A stretch of DNA of 64,000 bases. Source: Nakamurella flava (GTDB lineage Bacteria > Actinomycetota > Actinomycetes > Mycobacteriales > Nakamurellaceae). The notes under the pieces are model-generated. The model did not search any database. It saw only the letters and a program-made list of their open reading frames with translations, and was not told the DNA's origin. Both the position numbers and the translations under genes were made by a program. The stretch spans positions 620,001 through 684,000 of the forward strand of contig NZ_SZZH01000003.1 of the NCBI RefSeq assembly GCF_005298075.1, given 5' to 3'. Positions 8,609-17,374 of this stretch are shown one piece after another; position 1 is the stretch's first letter; each line of letters begins with the position of its first letter.

Positions 8609-8881
8609 TCACCCGGTGCGCCGGTCCCGCTTGCGCTGCCGCAGACCGGACCGCAGCAATCGCTCGAGCAGCTCCCGGGCCTCCACCGGCACCGCCCCGG
8701 CCGTGACGATCGCCTCGTACCGTTCCTGCGGGACGTCGTAGTGATCGTGGTCGAAACCGCGCGACGGGATCCCCAGGGCGGCCGCGAACTCGTGCAGCTC
8801 CTCGTACGAGGTGTCGCTGACCAGATGCGACCAGAGGCGCCCGTGCGCAGGCCAGCGGGGCGGATCGATCAGCACGGTCAT
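8609..8881 (-). CDS. DUF4031 domain protein
   Basis: 90 aa, the usual size for this family. It starts MTVLIDPPRWPAHGRLWSHL and continues with SDTSYEELHEFAA, LGIPSRGFDHDHYDVP and ERYEAIVTAGA, which is the whole DUF4031 core; many bacteria carry it as a stand-alone small protein. The conserved Asp, His and Trp residues suggest a metal-binding or nucleotide-handling pocket, but no activity is known to me. The 5' end of the gene (ATG plus the next 17 bases) has been copied into the tandem repeat that lies upstream. Divergent from guaA. Confidence 0.85.
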   Translation of the reverse strand: MTVLIDPPRWPAHGRLWSHLVSDTSYEELHEFAAALGIPSRGFDHDHYDVPQERYEAIVTAGAVPVEARELLERLLRSGLRQRKRDRRTG

Positions 8882-9015
8882 CGGCCGAGGCTACGACGCC
8901 GGGCCGGTCGTCAACGGATCGATCAGCACGGTCGTCGGCCGAGGCTACGACGCCGGGCCGGTCGTCAACGGATCGATCAGCACGGTCGTCGGCCGAGGCT
9001 ACGACACCGGGCCGG
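8862..9015. repeat. 54-bp tandem repeat, about 2.85 copies
   Basis: Copies begin at 8862, 8916 and 8970 with the same GGATCGATCAGCACGGTC start and are exactly 54 bases apart; differences are one or two bases. The first copy overlaps the first codons of the DUF4031 gene. Later copies carry ACG where the gene has its ATG on the minus strand, so they are non-start duplicates of its 5' end. The array ends about 20 bases before the guaA promoter region. It has no spacers, so it is not a CRISPR. Confidence 0.95.
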
Positions 9016-9073
9016 CCCCGGGGACAGGACGACTAGACTCCCGCTGCGTGATCGGGACTTCTGGGCGTAGCGC

Positions 9074-10735
9074 ATGAACAGCATCGACGACACGGGTGCG
9101 GCGGACGCCCTCACCCCGGACACCGAGCCCGCGACGGTCGCCCCACCGGCCGCCGAACCCCCGGCCGACAGCCGCCCGGAACTCGAACAGCACCCCGTTC
9201 TCGTCGTGGATTTCGGCGCCCAGTACGCCCAACTGATCGCCCGCCGGGTCCGCGAGGCGAACGTCTACTCGGAGATCGTCCCGTCGACGCTGTCCGTCGA
9301 GGAGATCACCGCCAAACAACCGTCCGCGGTGATCCTGTCCGGCGGGCCGTCCAGCGTCTACGCACCTGACGCGCCGGCCGTCGACCCCGCCCTGTTCGAC
9401 ACCGGGGTCCCGGTGTTCGGCATCTGTTACGGCTTCCAGGCCATGGCTCAGGCCCTGGGCGGTCGGGTCGACCGCACCGGTGTCCGCGAGTACGGCGCGA
9501 CCGAGTTGTCCGTCGCCGACGGCGGCGGCCGCCTGCTGGCCGACCTGCCCGACACCCTCGGCGTCTGGATGAGCCACGGCGACTCCGTCGCGCAGGCCCC
9601 GCCCGGTTTCTCCGTCACCGCCACCAGCCCCGGCGCCCCGATCGCCGCCTTCGAGGACACCGACCGCAAGCTCGCCGGCGTCCAGTACCACCCCGAGGTC
9701 GTCCACTCCGAGCACGGCCAGGAGGTGCTCCGACGGTTCCTGCACGACGTCGCCGGCCTGCCCGGCGATTGGACGTCGGCCGAGATCCTCACCGAGCAGG
9801 TCGCCGCCATCCGCGAGCGCATCGGGGACAAGAAGGTCATCTGCGGGTTGTCCGGCGGGGTCGACTCCGCGGTCGCCGCCGCGCTGGTGCACCGCGCCGT
9901 CGGCGACCAGCTGACCTGTGTCTTCGTCGACCACGGTCTGCTGCGGGCCGGGGAGCGCGAGCAGGTCGAGCGTGACTACGTCGCCGCCACCGGCATCAAG
10001 CTGGTCACGGTCGACGCTCGGGAACGGTTCCTGGACGCGCTGGCCGGCGTCACCGACCCGGAGACCAAGCGCAAGATCATCGGTCGCGAGTTCATCCGCG
10101 TCTTCGAGCAGGCCGCGGCCGACGTCTCGCAGTCCGAGGGCGGCGTCGAGTTCCTCGTCCAGGGCACCCTCTACCCGGACGTCGTCGAGTCCGGTGGCGG
10201 CACCGGGACGGCGACCATCAAGTCGCACCACAACGTCGGCGGGCTGCCCGACGACCTCACCTTCGCGCTCGTCGAACCGCTGCGCACCCTGTTCAAGGAC
10301 GAGGTGCGCGCACTCGGGGCCGAGCTGGGCCTGCCGTCCGCGATCGTCGGCCGGCAGCCGTTCCCGGGCCCGGGCCTGGGCATCCGCATCATCGGGGCCG
10401 TCGACGCCGAGCGGCTGGAGGTGCTCCGCGCCGCCGACGCCATCGTCCGCGAGGAGCTCACCGCCGCCGGACTGGACCAGGACATCTGGCAGTGCCCGGT
10501 GGTGCTGCTGGCCGACGTCCGCTCGGTCGGCGTGCAGGGGGACGGCCGCACCTACGGACACCCCATCGTGCTGCGCCCGGTGTCCAGCGAGGACGCCATG
10601 ACCGCCGACTGGTCGCGGCTGCCCTACGACCTGCTGGCCCGCATCTCGAACCGGATCACCGGCGAGGTCACCGAGGTCAACCGGGTCGTCCTGGACATCA
10701 CCAGCAAGCCGCCGGGCACCATCGAGTGGGAGTGA
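9074..10735 (+). CDS. guaA: GMP synthase (glutamine-hydrolysing)
   Basis: 553 aa. Converts XMP, ATP and glutamine to GMP. Residues 1-40 are a Pro/Ala/Glu-rich extension not seen in most GuaA. The class I glutamine amidotransferase follows: [18 protein letters not shown], nucleophile Cys118 in [11 protein letters not shown], then the His-Glu pair in [10 protein letters not shown]. The ATP pyrophosphatase domain has the PP-loop SGGVDSAV near residue 260. The C-terminal dimer domain includes [34 protein letters not shown] and a final PPGTIEWE, all canonical. A TAGACT -10-like hexamer lies at 9034-9039. The ATG has no strong Shine-Dalgarno. Followed 19 bases later by an MFS gene. Confidence 0.98.
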   Translation: MNSIDDTGAADALTPDTEPATVAPPAAEPPADSRPELEQHPVLVVDFGAQYAQLIARRVREANVYSEIVPSTLSVEEITAKQPSAVILSGGPSSVYAPDAPAVDPALFDTGVPVFGICYGFQAMAQALGGRVDRTGVREYGATELSVADGGGRLLADLPDTLGVWMSHGDSVAQAPPGFSVTATSPGAPIAAFEDTDRKLAGVQYHPEVVHSEHGQEVLRRFLHDVAGLPGDWTSAEILTEQVAAIRERIGDKKVICGLSGGVDSAVAAALVHRAVGDQLTCVFVDHGLLRAGEREQVERDYVAATGIKLVTVDARERFLDALAGVTDPETKRKIIGREFIRVFEQAAADVSQSEGGVEFLVQGTLYPDVVESGGGTGTATIKSHHNVGGLPDDLTFALVEPLRTLFKDEVRALGAELGLPSAIVGRQPFPGPGLGIRIIGAVDAERLEVLRAADAIVREELTAAGLDQDIWQCPVVLLADVRSVGVQGDGRTYGHPIVLRPVSSEDAMTADWSRLPYDLLARISNRITGEVTEVNRVVLDITSKPPGTIEWE

Positions 10736-10754
10736 CCGGCCGGCGCGTCGGCCC

Positions 10755-11972
10755 ATGACCGGCCCGGCCGTCGTGCCCCGGGCCGGTGCCGCCTGGGTCG
10801 TGGCGCTCGCCCTGCTGTCCAGCTTCGGGCCGCTGTGCCTGGACATGTACCTGCCGGCGCTCCCGGACCTGCCCGGCGAACTCGGCTCGACGGCGACCCT
10901 GGCCCAACTGACCCTGTCGGCCTGCATCGTCGGCCTCGGCCTCGGCCAGCTGATCGCCGGGCCGTGGTCCGACCGGGTCGGGCGGCGGCTGCCGCTCATC
11001 GTGGGACTGCTGCTGTTCGTCGGGTCGTCGGCGCTGTGCGCGGTGACCACGTCGATGGAGCTGCTGGTCGCGCTCCGCGTCGTCCAGGGCGCGGCCGGCG
11101 CGGTGGGCATCGTCGTCGGCCGGGCCGTGGTCGCCGACCGGTTCGCCGGCGCGGCGGCCGCGTCCTACTTCGCGATCATCGCGGCCATCAACGGACTCTC
11201 ACCCATCCTCGCGCCGGTCGTCGGCGGCCAGATCCTCGCCGTCGGCACCTGGCGGACGGTGTTCTGGGTGCTCGCCGGGTTCGGTCTGCTGCTCGCCGTG
11301 CTGACCTGGTTCGCCGTCCCCGAGTCGCTACCGCCCGGACGTCGGCTCCGGACCCGGGTGTCGGACGACCCGGTTCGGCGGGAGTCGGCGTTCCGCACGC
11401 TGCTCACCGACCGCGGCTACGTCGGCGTCGTCATCGCCGGCTCGATGGTGACCGCGGCGATGTTCGGCTACATCTCGGCGTCGCCGTTCCTGCTGCGCAC
11501 CGGGTTCGGCCTGTCGCCCCAGGCGTTCAGCGTCTGCTTCGCCGCCAACGCCGTGGGCATCATCATCACCACCCAGCTCGGCCGGCGGCTGCTCGTCCGG
11601 ACCTCGGCGGCCCGGGTGCTGACCCTCGGCGTCGCCCAGGCCATCGTCGGCGCGGTCGCCCTGCTGGCGGTGACGCTGGTGGGCGCGGGGCTCGTCGCGG
11701 TGCTGATCGCGCTGTTCGTCATGGTGTCGGCCGTCGGCTTCGCGCTGCCGTTCTCGTCGGCCATCGCGATGGACCGGCACCGCCGCATCGCCGGGACCGC
11801 GTCGGCCCTGGTGGGTCTGGCCCAGTACGCCTTCGGGGCCCTCACCGCGCCGCTCGTCGGCCTGGGCGACCGCACCACCGGTGTCGCGCTCGGGGCCACC
11901 GCCGTGGTGGCCACCGCGCTGGCCGCCGGAGGACTACTGGTGGCCCGGCCGGCCCTGGCCGAGCCGGCCTGA
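10755..11972 (+). CDS. Bcr/CflA-type MFS drug efflux protein
   Basis: 405 aa, about 12 hydrophobic segments. The N-terminal helix SSFGPLCLDMYLPALPDLPGEL is diagnostic of the Bcr/CflA (DHA1) subfamily, and IAGPWSDRVGRRLPL is the MFS motif A loop between helices 2 and 3. VALRVVQGAAGAVGIVVGRAVVADRF (helix 4-5) matches the antiporter motif region. Substrates in the family are chloramphenicol, bicyclomycin and similar drugs, exported against protons, but specificity cannot be read from the sequence. The start is an ATG 19 bases after guaA, without an obvious ribosome site; co-transcription with guaA is possible. Length is normal. Confidence 0.9.
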   Translation: MTGPAVVPRAGAAWVVALALLSSFGPLCLDMYLPALPDLPGELGSTATLAQLTLSACIVGLGLGQLIAGPWSDRVGRRLPLIVGLLLFVGSSALCAVTTSMELLVALRVVQGAAGAVGIVVGRAVVADRFAGAAAASYFAIIAAINGLSPILAPVVGGQILAVGTWRTVFWVLAGFGLLLAVLTWFAVPESLPPGRRLRTRVSDDPVRRESAFRTLLTDRGYVGVVIAGSMVTAAMFGYISASPFLLRTGFGLSPQAFSVCFAANAVGIIITTQLGRRLLVRTSAARVLTLGVAQAIVGAVALLAVTLVGAGLVAVLIALFVMVSAVGFALPFSSAIAMDRHRRIAGTASALVGLAQYAFGALTAPLVGLGDRTTGVALGATAVVATALAAGGLLVARPALAEPA

Positions 11973-12083
11973 GCGGGTTCCCGCCAACACCGCTGGCCGC
12001 GGGCGTTGTCCACATCTGGTCCGGTTGTCCACGGCGGAGCCCCGGTCCGGACAGGGAGTTCGGGCCCGGATGAGGCTGCCGGC

Positions 12084-13017
12084 ATGGCTTCTCCGACCGC
12101 GGTCATTCGGGCGGCGAGCGACGCCGGTCAGGGGGTCGTCGCTCGTCGACGGTTGCTGGCGTTGGGGGTCGACGCCTCTGCGATCGCCCGACGCCTGCGG
12201 TCCGGTGAACTGGTGGCCGTCGTCCCCGGGATCTGTCGACCAGCCAGCCGACCGCTCACGGCCGAGCTGCGCCTTCGGGCTGTCATGCTCCGGCTCGGTC
12301 CGGATGCCGTGCTCGCTGGGCGGTATGCAGCCTGGTGGCATCAGCTGGTGTCGGAGCCGCCCGCCTCGACTCCGATGGTCATCCTGATGCCGTCGCGGGG
12401 ATGGTGTCCCCGGTGGCGAGGGATCGTGGTCAGGCGCTGCCAGCTCTCACCGGTCGACCGGGAGCGCCGTCGCGGGGTGCTGGTGACCACCCGCCCCCTG
12501 ACCGTCCTGGAGTGCGCAGACCAGCCGGATGCCGACGCCATCCGTGACGTCGCCCTGCAACGGGGGACGACGACCACCAGCCTGCCTGGGGGCGGTGGAG
12601 CGGATGTCCGCCCGACCGGGAGCGCCCGCGGCCCGTGCCTTGATCACACTGGTCCTCGACGGCGGGGTGTCCGTTCCCGAGCGGGAGCTGCTGCGGGGCC
12701 TGCGTCGGAGTGGAGCGCAGGGCTGGTCGGCCGGTGTCCACGTCGAGGCGTGCGGTCGGCGTTACTGGCTGGATCTGGCTCACGTCCGGACGCGACTGGC
12801 GGTCGAGGTCGACGGATGGACCGTGCACTCCCGTTCGGTCGCCTTTCATGAGGACCGGCAACGGCAGAACGACCTCGTCCGGGGTGGCTGGACGGTGCTC
12901 CGCTACACCCCGGCCCAGCTGCATGGCCGCGTCTGCGCCGTCGTCGCCGAGATCCGGTCGGTGGAGGCCGAACTGCAGGGCCGACTCAGGTCAGGGGCGG
13001 CGGGAAAGTGTCGCTGA
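12084..13017 (+). pseudogene. AbiEi-like/DUF559 protein interrupted by a frameshift
   Basis: The first frame, from ATG 12084 (GAGG upstream), gives a winged-helix N-terminus with RRLLALGVDASAIARRL and SGELVAVVPGIC, as in the AbiEi antitoxin-like domain that begins many actinobacterial DUF559 proteins. It continues coherently to about 12580 (DVALQRG). From about 12585 the coherent coding moves to another frame, reading LGAVERMSARPGAPAARA and then the DUF559 (Vsr-like nuclease) core LAVEVDGWTVHS and WTVLRYTPAQL, ending at 13017. Both parts belong to one typical protein of about 310 aa. A single-base indel near 12570-12590 (around CCTGGGGGCGG) separates them: either a real disabling mutation or a sequencing error. 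The two parts could be read separately, but neither is complete. Confidence 0.75.
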
Positions 13018-13034
13018 GCGACTATTTTCCGCCG
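12998..13034. repeat. Imperfect palindrome, copy 1 of a short dispersed element
   Basis: CGGCGGGAAA (12998-13007) pairs with TTTTCCGCCG (13025-13034) around an inner GTCGC-TGAG-GCGAC stem, giving a long hairpin. The stop codon of the frameshifted gene lies in the loop. A related sequence with the same GTCGCTGAGCG core and a TTTTCC tract sits after sucD at 39967-40003. It could act as a terminator here. Confidence 0.6.
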
Positions 13035-13117
13035 ACGGCGGGAGGAGCCCCAGCCGACGGGGATCACCGGGCCGTCGGTTCCGCGTCTCCCGGGCGGATC
13101 TGCCTACACTCCGAAGC

Positions 13118-13309
13118 ATGACCGCTGCGCCGGACGACAAGCCCGAACCCCAGCCGCACCCGGACCACGAGACCCGGGGGCCGGTGGAGGAGATCGAGTA
13201 CCTGGAGGCCGAGGCCCAGGTCAATCCGAACTTCCGGCTCTGGATCACCATCGGTGTGGTCGTCCTCGGGCTCGCGCTGCTGGCCGTCATCATCGTCACC
13301 AGCCTCTGA
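13118..13309 (+). CDS. Small membrane protein, single C-terminal helix
   Basis: 63 aa. The first 40 residues are charged and Pro-rich (DDKPEPQPHPDHETRG, then VEEIEYLEAEAQVNPNF), and the rest is one hydrophobic helix (LWITIGVVVLGLALLAVII) ending three residues later. This is a tail-anchored or single-pass topology with the acidic part in the cytoplasm. I do not recognise a family. The coding frame has high GC3 and the gene is closed by the strong hairpin at 13326-13371. TGCCTACACT, about 15 bases before the ATG, may contain a -10 element. Confidence 0.6.
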   Translation: MTAAPDDKPEPQPHPDHETRGPVEEIEYLEAEAQVNPNFRLWITIGVVVLGLALLAVIIVTSL

Positions 13310-13325
13310 GTCACCCACCGTCCCC

Positions 13326-13371
13326 ACGGACGAAGGCCCGCTCCCGGCACAGGGGGCGGGCCTTCGTCCGT
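13326..13371. terminator. Bidirectional terminator hairpin
   Basis: ACGGACGAAGGCCCGC (13326-13341) pairs perfectly with GCGGGCCTTCGTCCGT (13356-13371) around a 14-base loop. It lies between the convergent genes ending at 13309 and 13379, and has no T-run, which is usual in actinobacteria. Confidence 0.85.
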
Positions 13372-13378
13372 CATGGGG

Positions 13379-13597
13379 TCAGCGTCGCCGGCGTCGGCCA
13401 GGGAGCGCGCTGAACAGCAGGAGCACGCCGATCAGGGCCACGGCCGCGGCGGCGGTCCAGATCGCGGCGGTGGTGAAGAGCCACCACGGGTCACCGGTGA
13501 ATCCGATCGAGGCGACGGCCAGGAAGACCAGCGCCATCACCAGGCCGACGGGTTTGATGTCGCGGCGGGACGCGGCGACCTGCTGCTGGTCAGCCAC
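13379..13597 (-). CDS. Small two-helix membrane protein
   Basis: 72 aa with two hydrophobic segments (GLVMALVFLAVASIGF and a longer one from LFTTAAIW to LLLFSALPG) and a basic tail (GRRRRR), which suggests both ends face the cytoplasm. Its start overlaps the end of the upstream PspC gene by eight bases, so it is translated as part of that unit. Small proteins of this type often accompany PspC genes in actinomycetes, but I know no function for this one. Confidence 0.75.
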   Translation of the reverse strand: MADQQQVAASRRDIKPVGLVMALVFLAVASIGFTGDPWWLFTTAAIWTAAAAVALIGVLLLFSALPGRRRRR

Positions 13598-15008
13598 GAC
13601 GCACCTGCGCCTGACCCGCGCCGACGTGCACCGTCAGGTCGATGGTTCCCTGGTCCGGCGAACCCGTCTCGACCCGGCTCACCTGCTGCAGCAGACCCGA
13701 CCTGCGGTCGCCGAGGCAGTCGACCTCGCCGGCGTTGCTGGTGCAGGTCACTTCCACGGAGGCATCGGCGGGGAGCGTGACGGCGGCCTGGCCGGCGTGC
13801 ACCTCGACCTCGGTGGTCACGGTCTGGCCGGCCGGGACGGTCAGACCGCGGAGGTCCAGGTTGCCCGAACCCCCGTTGATCTCGTACTGACCCTGGACGG
13901 CGGAGACCGTCGTCGGCCGCCACTGCTGGTCGCCGTAACCGCCGGTGCCCTGCAGCCCGCTGACGGTCAGGGCCAGGGTGACCAGGGACAGGAAGACGCC
14001 GGTGCCGATGAGGTTCTGGGCCCGGCCGCGCAGCGACCCGATCAGCAGCCCGACCGCGACGACGGCAAGGGCGGCGCCGGAGACCGCGGCCCACGGGATC
14101 GACCAACCGCCGAGCAGGATGCCGCCGGCGAACACCGCGCCGACCAGGAAGGCCAGACCGGTGGTGACCCGGCCGAGCACCCCCGGATCACGGGTGACCG
14201 GGACCGGCGACGACGTGGACGGGGCGGTCGGCGGTTCGGGCAGGTCCCAGGCGAACGGGGCCACCCCGAGCGGGTCCCACGCGGGCGGGGCGGCGGGGGG
14301 CGACTCATCGAGCGGATGCCACGCGGGCGGGGCGGCTGGGGTCGGCTGAGCGACCGGGTGCTTGGTCAGGTCGACCCGGGGGGCCGCGGCGGACGGCGTG
14401 TCGTCCCAGAACGGCGGGCGGTCGAACGGCGAGGCCGGACCCGACTGTTGCTGTTGCTGCTGTGCACCGGCGCCCGGGGTCCAGGCGTTCCCGGCCGTCC
14501 ACGTCGGGGGGGTGTGCGCCCACCCGTCGCCCCAGGCCCGCCCGCCGCAGGACCCGCTGGACCGGCGTCGGCGCAGCACCAGGACGGCGATGACCCCGAC
14601 CACGACGAGCGGCACCAGGCTGCCGAACGAGAGGGTGGTGCCGATCGACACGGCCAATCCGATGATCATCGCGATTGCCCCGATCGGCGGCACGGCGGAA
14701 CGGCCCCGCCCCAGCAGCGCCTCGCCCGGCGAGACCTCGTCCTCGTCGCCGGGCGACAGCAGCCACCCGGCGAGATAGAGCGGGACGCCGACCCCGAAGA
14801 ACCCGAGGACGACGAACCCGACGCGGAACAGCACCGGGTCGACGCCGAGCGCCCGCCCCAGCCCGCCGGCCACCCCCGCGATCTTGCGGTCGGTCGACGA
14901 CCGGCGCGGACGGTTCGGCCACCAGCCCGTCCCCGGGCCGGAACCAGCGGGATCACCCACCGAGCCGGCCGGTGACCAGCCGCTCGGGCCCTGCTGCGTG
15001 GAAGTCAT
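13590..15008 (-). CDS. PspC-domain membrane protein
   Basis: 472 aa from the ATG at 15008 (GAGG nine bases upstream). After a Pro/Gly-rich start, residues about 35-95 form a PspC domain: RSSTDRKIAGVAGGLGRALGVDP, then VPLYLAGWLLSPGDEDE. A further membrane segment and a long Pro/Ala/Trp-rich linker, with a six-Gln run and repeated PPAWDPL-type units, lead to a membrane block of several helices. The C-terminal part is a beta-rich extracytoplasmic domain (YEINGGSGNLDLRGL, then VTLPADASVEVTC) of the type that follows PspC in actinobacterial envelope-stress proteins. It is divergent from the PspC-type kinase at 15138. The arrangement resembles the EsrISR system of Corynebacterium glutamicum, where the PspC protein inhibits the kinase; that role is inferred here. 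Confidence 0.85.
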   Translation of the reverse strand: MTSTQQGPSGWSPAGSVGDPAGSGPGTGWWPNRPRRSSTDRKIAGVAGGLGRALGVDPVLFRVGFVVLGFFGVGVPLYLAGWLLSPGDEDEVSPGEALLGRGRSAVPPIGAIAMIIGLAVSIGTTLSFGSLVPLVVVGVIAVLVLRRRRSSGSCGGRAWGDGWAHTPPTWTAGNAWTPGAGAQQQQQQSGPASPFDRPPFWDDTPSAAAPRVDLTKHPVAQPTPAAPPAWHPLDESPPAAPPAWDPLGVAPFAWDLPEPPTAPSTSSPVPVTRDPGVLGRVTTGLAFLVGAVFAGGILLGGWSIPWAAVSGAALAVVAVGLLIGSLRGRAQNLIGTGVFLSLVTLALTVSGLQGTGGYGDQQWRPTTVSAVQGQYEINGGSGNLDLRGLTVPAGQTVTTEVEVHAGQAAVTLPADASVEVTCTSNAGEVDCLGDRRSGLLQQVSRVETGSPDQGTIDLTVHVGAGQAQVRRG

Positions 15009-15054
15009 GCCGATCAGCCTCGTTCCCGGCGCCGGCGGACACCATCGGGGATGC

Positions 15055-15086
15055 CCCTGGTTCGCGGTCCGCCCGCCGGACCAGGG
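15055..15086. promoter_or_regulatory. Inverted repeat in the divergent PspC/kinase promoter region
   Basis: CCCTGGT (15055-15061) and ACCAGGG (15080-15086) form an inverted repeat in the 129-base gap between the divergent PspC gene and the kinase. A site here could let the response regulator control both directions. No other support. Confidence 0.35.
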
Positions 15087-15137
15087 TTCACCCCGATACG
15101 CACGGTCGCGGTTCCGTGTGACGCTGGAGGGGTGAGT

Positions 15138-16661
15138 GTGCCCGCAGGTCCCGACCCCTCGTCCCCGGCCGGGCGGCCGGGCGTCGAGGCGTCCGACGAT
15201 CGACCGACCGCTCCCATCCCCACCGTCCGCGCCGCCCGGCCGACCACCGGCTCCGGGGACGACCCATCCATCGCCGATCCCGGGCGGGGGCAGGGGAGCG
15301 CCGCCGCGCCGATCGTCGAGCGGACCCCCGACGGCGTCCCCAAGCTCACCCGCCGCCGGGACGGTGCGCTGCTCGGCGGGGTGGCCGGCGGGCTCGCCGA
15401 CCATCTGCGGGTCCCGGCCACCTGGGTCCGGGCCACGTTCGTCTTCCTCGCTCTCATCTCGGGCGCCGGCATCCTCGCGTACGCGCTGCTGTGGATCTTC
15501 GTGCCGCAGACCCCCCGGCTCCCCGCGGGTGAGAAGGCCGAACCCACCCGCACCGGCCGGTCCGAGCGACGGCAGGCCCTGGGCATCGCCGCGGTCGGCG
15601 CGGCGCTGTTCCTGGCCGCCGTCGGCCTGGGCCTCGAACACGTCCTCGGCTGGGTGCTCGGCCCCCTGGGGCTGGCCGCGGTGGGCGCGGCGTTCATCTG
15701 GCGGGAAGCCGACGACGCCCGTCGTCGGCGCTGGCGGCGCAGCGCGGCCGGGCTCGTCGCTCCCGGCGGGTCGTCGTGGTGGCGGATCCTCGGCGGCTGC
15801 GTCCTGGTCATCGGCGGGCTCGCGGTGTTCGCCCTGGGACAGCTCGACTTCCTGGCCGTCCGGTCCGCGCTGATCGCCGTCCTGCTGACGCTGGTCGGCG
15901 TCGCCATCATCACCGTCCCCTGGTGGCTGCGGCTGGTCCGCGACCTGGGGGACGAGCGCCGGGAACGCGTGCGCGAACGGGAACGGGCCGAGATCGCCGC
16001 CCACCTGCACGATTCGGTGCTGCAGACGTTGGCCTTGATCCAGCGGCAGGCCGGTGACGCCCGGGAGGTGCAGCGGCTGGCCCGCAGCCAGGAACGGCAG
16101 CTGCGGACATGGTTGTACGGGCCGGCCGGATACGCCTCGCCCAGCGGCGCCGGCCCGGCCGGGCCCACCGGCACCCTGGCCGGGGCGTTGGCCGAGGCGG
16201 CCGGTGCGGTGGAGGACACCTATGCGATGAGCGTGACCCCGGTGGTCGTCGGCGACGCCCCGATGGACGAGCACCTGGCCGCGTTGGTGGCCGCGGCCCG
16301 GGAGGCGATGGTCAACGCGGCCAAACACGCCGGGGTGCAGGAGATCAGCGTGTACGCCGAGGTCGAGGACGACACCGCCAGCATCTTCGTCCGGGACCGG
16401 GGCGCCGGGTTCGACCCGACCGCCGTCGACCCGGACCGACGCGGCTTGGCCGAGTCCATCCACGGGCGGATGAACCGGCACGGTGGCAGCGCCTCCGTGC
16501 GGTCGAACCCGGGGGAGGGCACCGAGGTCGAGCTGACCATGCGGATCCGCTCGGCCGTCGAGACCGAGGACGATCCGGCCGCGGCGTCCGGGCCCGACGG
16601 TACGGTCGGGGCCGCGGGACGGCCCGGTCCGTCCCCCCGACGAGAGGACGCCCACCGATGA
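15138..16661 (+). CDS. PspC-domain sensor histidine kinase (NarL/LuxR-partner type)
   Basis: 507 aa. GTG 15138 is chosen because GGAGG ends seven bases upstream; GTG 15132 is too close. After an acidic Pro-rich start comes a PspC domain (TRRRDGALLGGVAGGLADHL and LAYALLWIFVPQ), then further membrane helices. The HisKA_3-like dimerisation helix is ERAEIAAHLHDSVLQTLALI, with the likely phosphorylated His at about residue 291. The ATPase has REAMVNAAKHAGV (N box) and VRDRGAGFD (G1). It should autophosphorylate in response to membrane or wall stress and pass phosphate to the regulator encoded next, whose ATG overlaps its stop. Streptomyces MacS is a PspC-containing kinase of this kind. Confidence 0.93.
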   Translation: MPAGPDPSSPAGRPGVEASDDRPTAPIPTVRAARPTTGSGDDPSIADPGRGQGSAAAPIVERTPDGVPKLTRRRDGALLGGVAGGLADHLRVPATWVRATFVFLALISGAGILAYALLWIFVPQTPRLPAGEKAEPTRTGRSERRQALGIAAVGAALFLAAVGLGLEHVLGWVLGPLGLAAVGAAFIWREADDARRRRWRRSAAGLVAPGGSSWWRILGGCVLVIGGLAVFALGQLDFLAVRSALIAVLLTLVGVAIITVPWWLRLVRDLGDERRERVRERERAEIAAHLHDSVLQTLALIQRQAGDAREVQRLARSQERQLRTWLYGPAGYASPSGAGPAGPTGTLAGALAEAAGAVEDTYAMSVTPVVVGDAPMDEHLAALVAAAREAMVNAAKHAGVQEISVYAEVEDDTASIFVRDRGAGFDPTAVDPDRRGLAESIHGRMNRHGGSASVRSNPGEGTEVELTMRIRSAVETEDDPAAASGPDGTVGAAGRPGPSPRREDAHR

Positions 16662-17332
16662 CCACGCCCCCGTCCGCGAACCCGGTCCGGGTGTTCCTGG
16701 TCGACGACCACGCGCTGTTCCGGGCCGGGGTGAAGGCGGAACTGGCCGATCTGGCCGACGACCGGATCGCCGTGGTCGGCGAGGCCGGTTCGGTCGGGGA
16801 GGCGGTCGTCCGGATCGCCTCCGACCAGCCCGATGTCGTGCTGCTGGACGTGCACATGCCCGACGGCGGCGGGCGGGCGGTCCTGGAGCAGACCCACGCC
16901 CGCTATCCGGGTGTCGTGTTCCTGGCGCTGTCGGTGTCCGACGCCGCCGAGGACGTCATCGCCGTCATCCGGGCCGGGGCCCGCGGCTACGTCACCAAGA
17001 CGATCTCGGGCCGGGAGCTGGCCGACGCGGTCGTCCGGGTGGCCGCCGGGGACGCCGTCTTCTCGCCCCGGCTGGCCGGGTTCGTCCTCGACGCGTTCTC
17101 CGACCGGCACGTCCCGGCCGGGGTGTCGGACCCGGAGCTGGACCTGCTGTCGCCCCGCGAACGCGAGGTGCTCAAGCTGCTGGCCCGCGGGTACGCCTAC
17201 AAGGAGATCGCCGCCCAGCTGTTCATCTCGATCAAGACCGTCGAGACCCACGTCTCGAGCGTGCTGCGCAAGACGCAGAAGTCCAACCGTTACGAGCTGT
17301 CCCGCTGGGCGTCGGACCGCCGACTGGTCTGA
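16658..17332 (+). CDS. NarL/FixJ-type response regulator
   Basis: 224 aa. Receiver domain: acidic pair in VFLVDDHALFRAGV, phospho-acceptor Asp64 in VVLLDVHMPDGGG, Ser in FLALSVSDAAE (the Thr/Ser switch) and Lys in GYVTKTISGREL. LuxR-type helix-turn-helix: LSPREREVLKLLARGYAYKEIAAQLFISIKTVETHVSSVLRK, which is complete. It starts inside the stop of the PspC kinase (ATGA), so the two are made as a pair. Its likely targets include the divergent PspC gene 13590-15008, as in analogous actinobacterial systems, but no operator is proven. Confidence 0.95.
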   Translation: MTTPPSANPVRVFLVDDHALFRAGVKAELADLADDRIAVVGEAGSVGEAVVRIASDQPDVVLLDVHMPDGGGRAVLEQTHARYPGVVFLALSVSDAAEDVIAVIRAGARGYVTKTISGRELADAVVRVAAGDAVFSPRLAGFVLDAFSDRHVPAGVSDPELDLLSPREREVLKLLARGYAYKEIAAQLFISIKTVETHVSSVLRKTQKSNRYELSRWASDRRLV

Positions 17333-17333
17333 C

Positions 17334-17362
17334 GGCCGGGGCGCTCGCGCAGCGCCCCGGCC
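17334..17362. terminator. Bidirectional terminator hairpin
   Basis: GGCCGGGGCGCT (17334-17345) and AGCGCCCCGGCC (17351-17362) form a perfect 12-bp stem with a five-base loop. It separates the convergent response regulator and alcohol dehydrogenase genes. Confidence 0.85.
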
Positions 17363-17374
17363 GCGAGCCGTCGG

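Noticed and set aside
8862-9015. Direct repeats resembling a CRISPR array
   Set aside because: Units are contiguous 54-bp copies with no unique spacers, and one overlaps a gene start; it is a tandem duplication.
8999-11110. Long open frame on the minus strand opposite guaA
   Set aside because: Antisense to an unmistakable GMP synthase; residues are Asp/Gly/Arg/Val filler with no domain, the usual GC-rich shadow.
15009-16655. Extension of the PspC protein to about 1,000 aa on the minus strand
   Set aside because: The extra part is opposite the PspC kinase gene and has no domain; the ATG at 15008 with a ribosome site is the real start.
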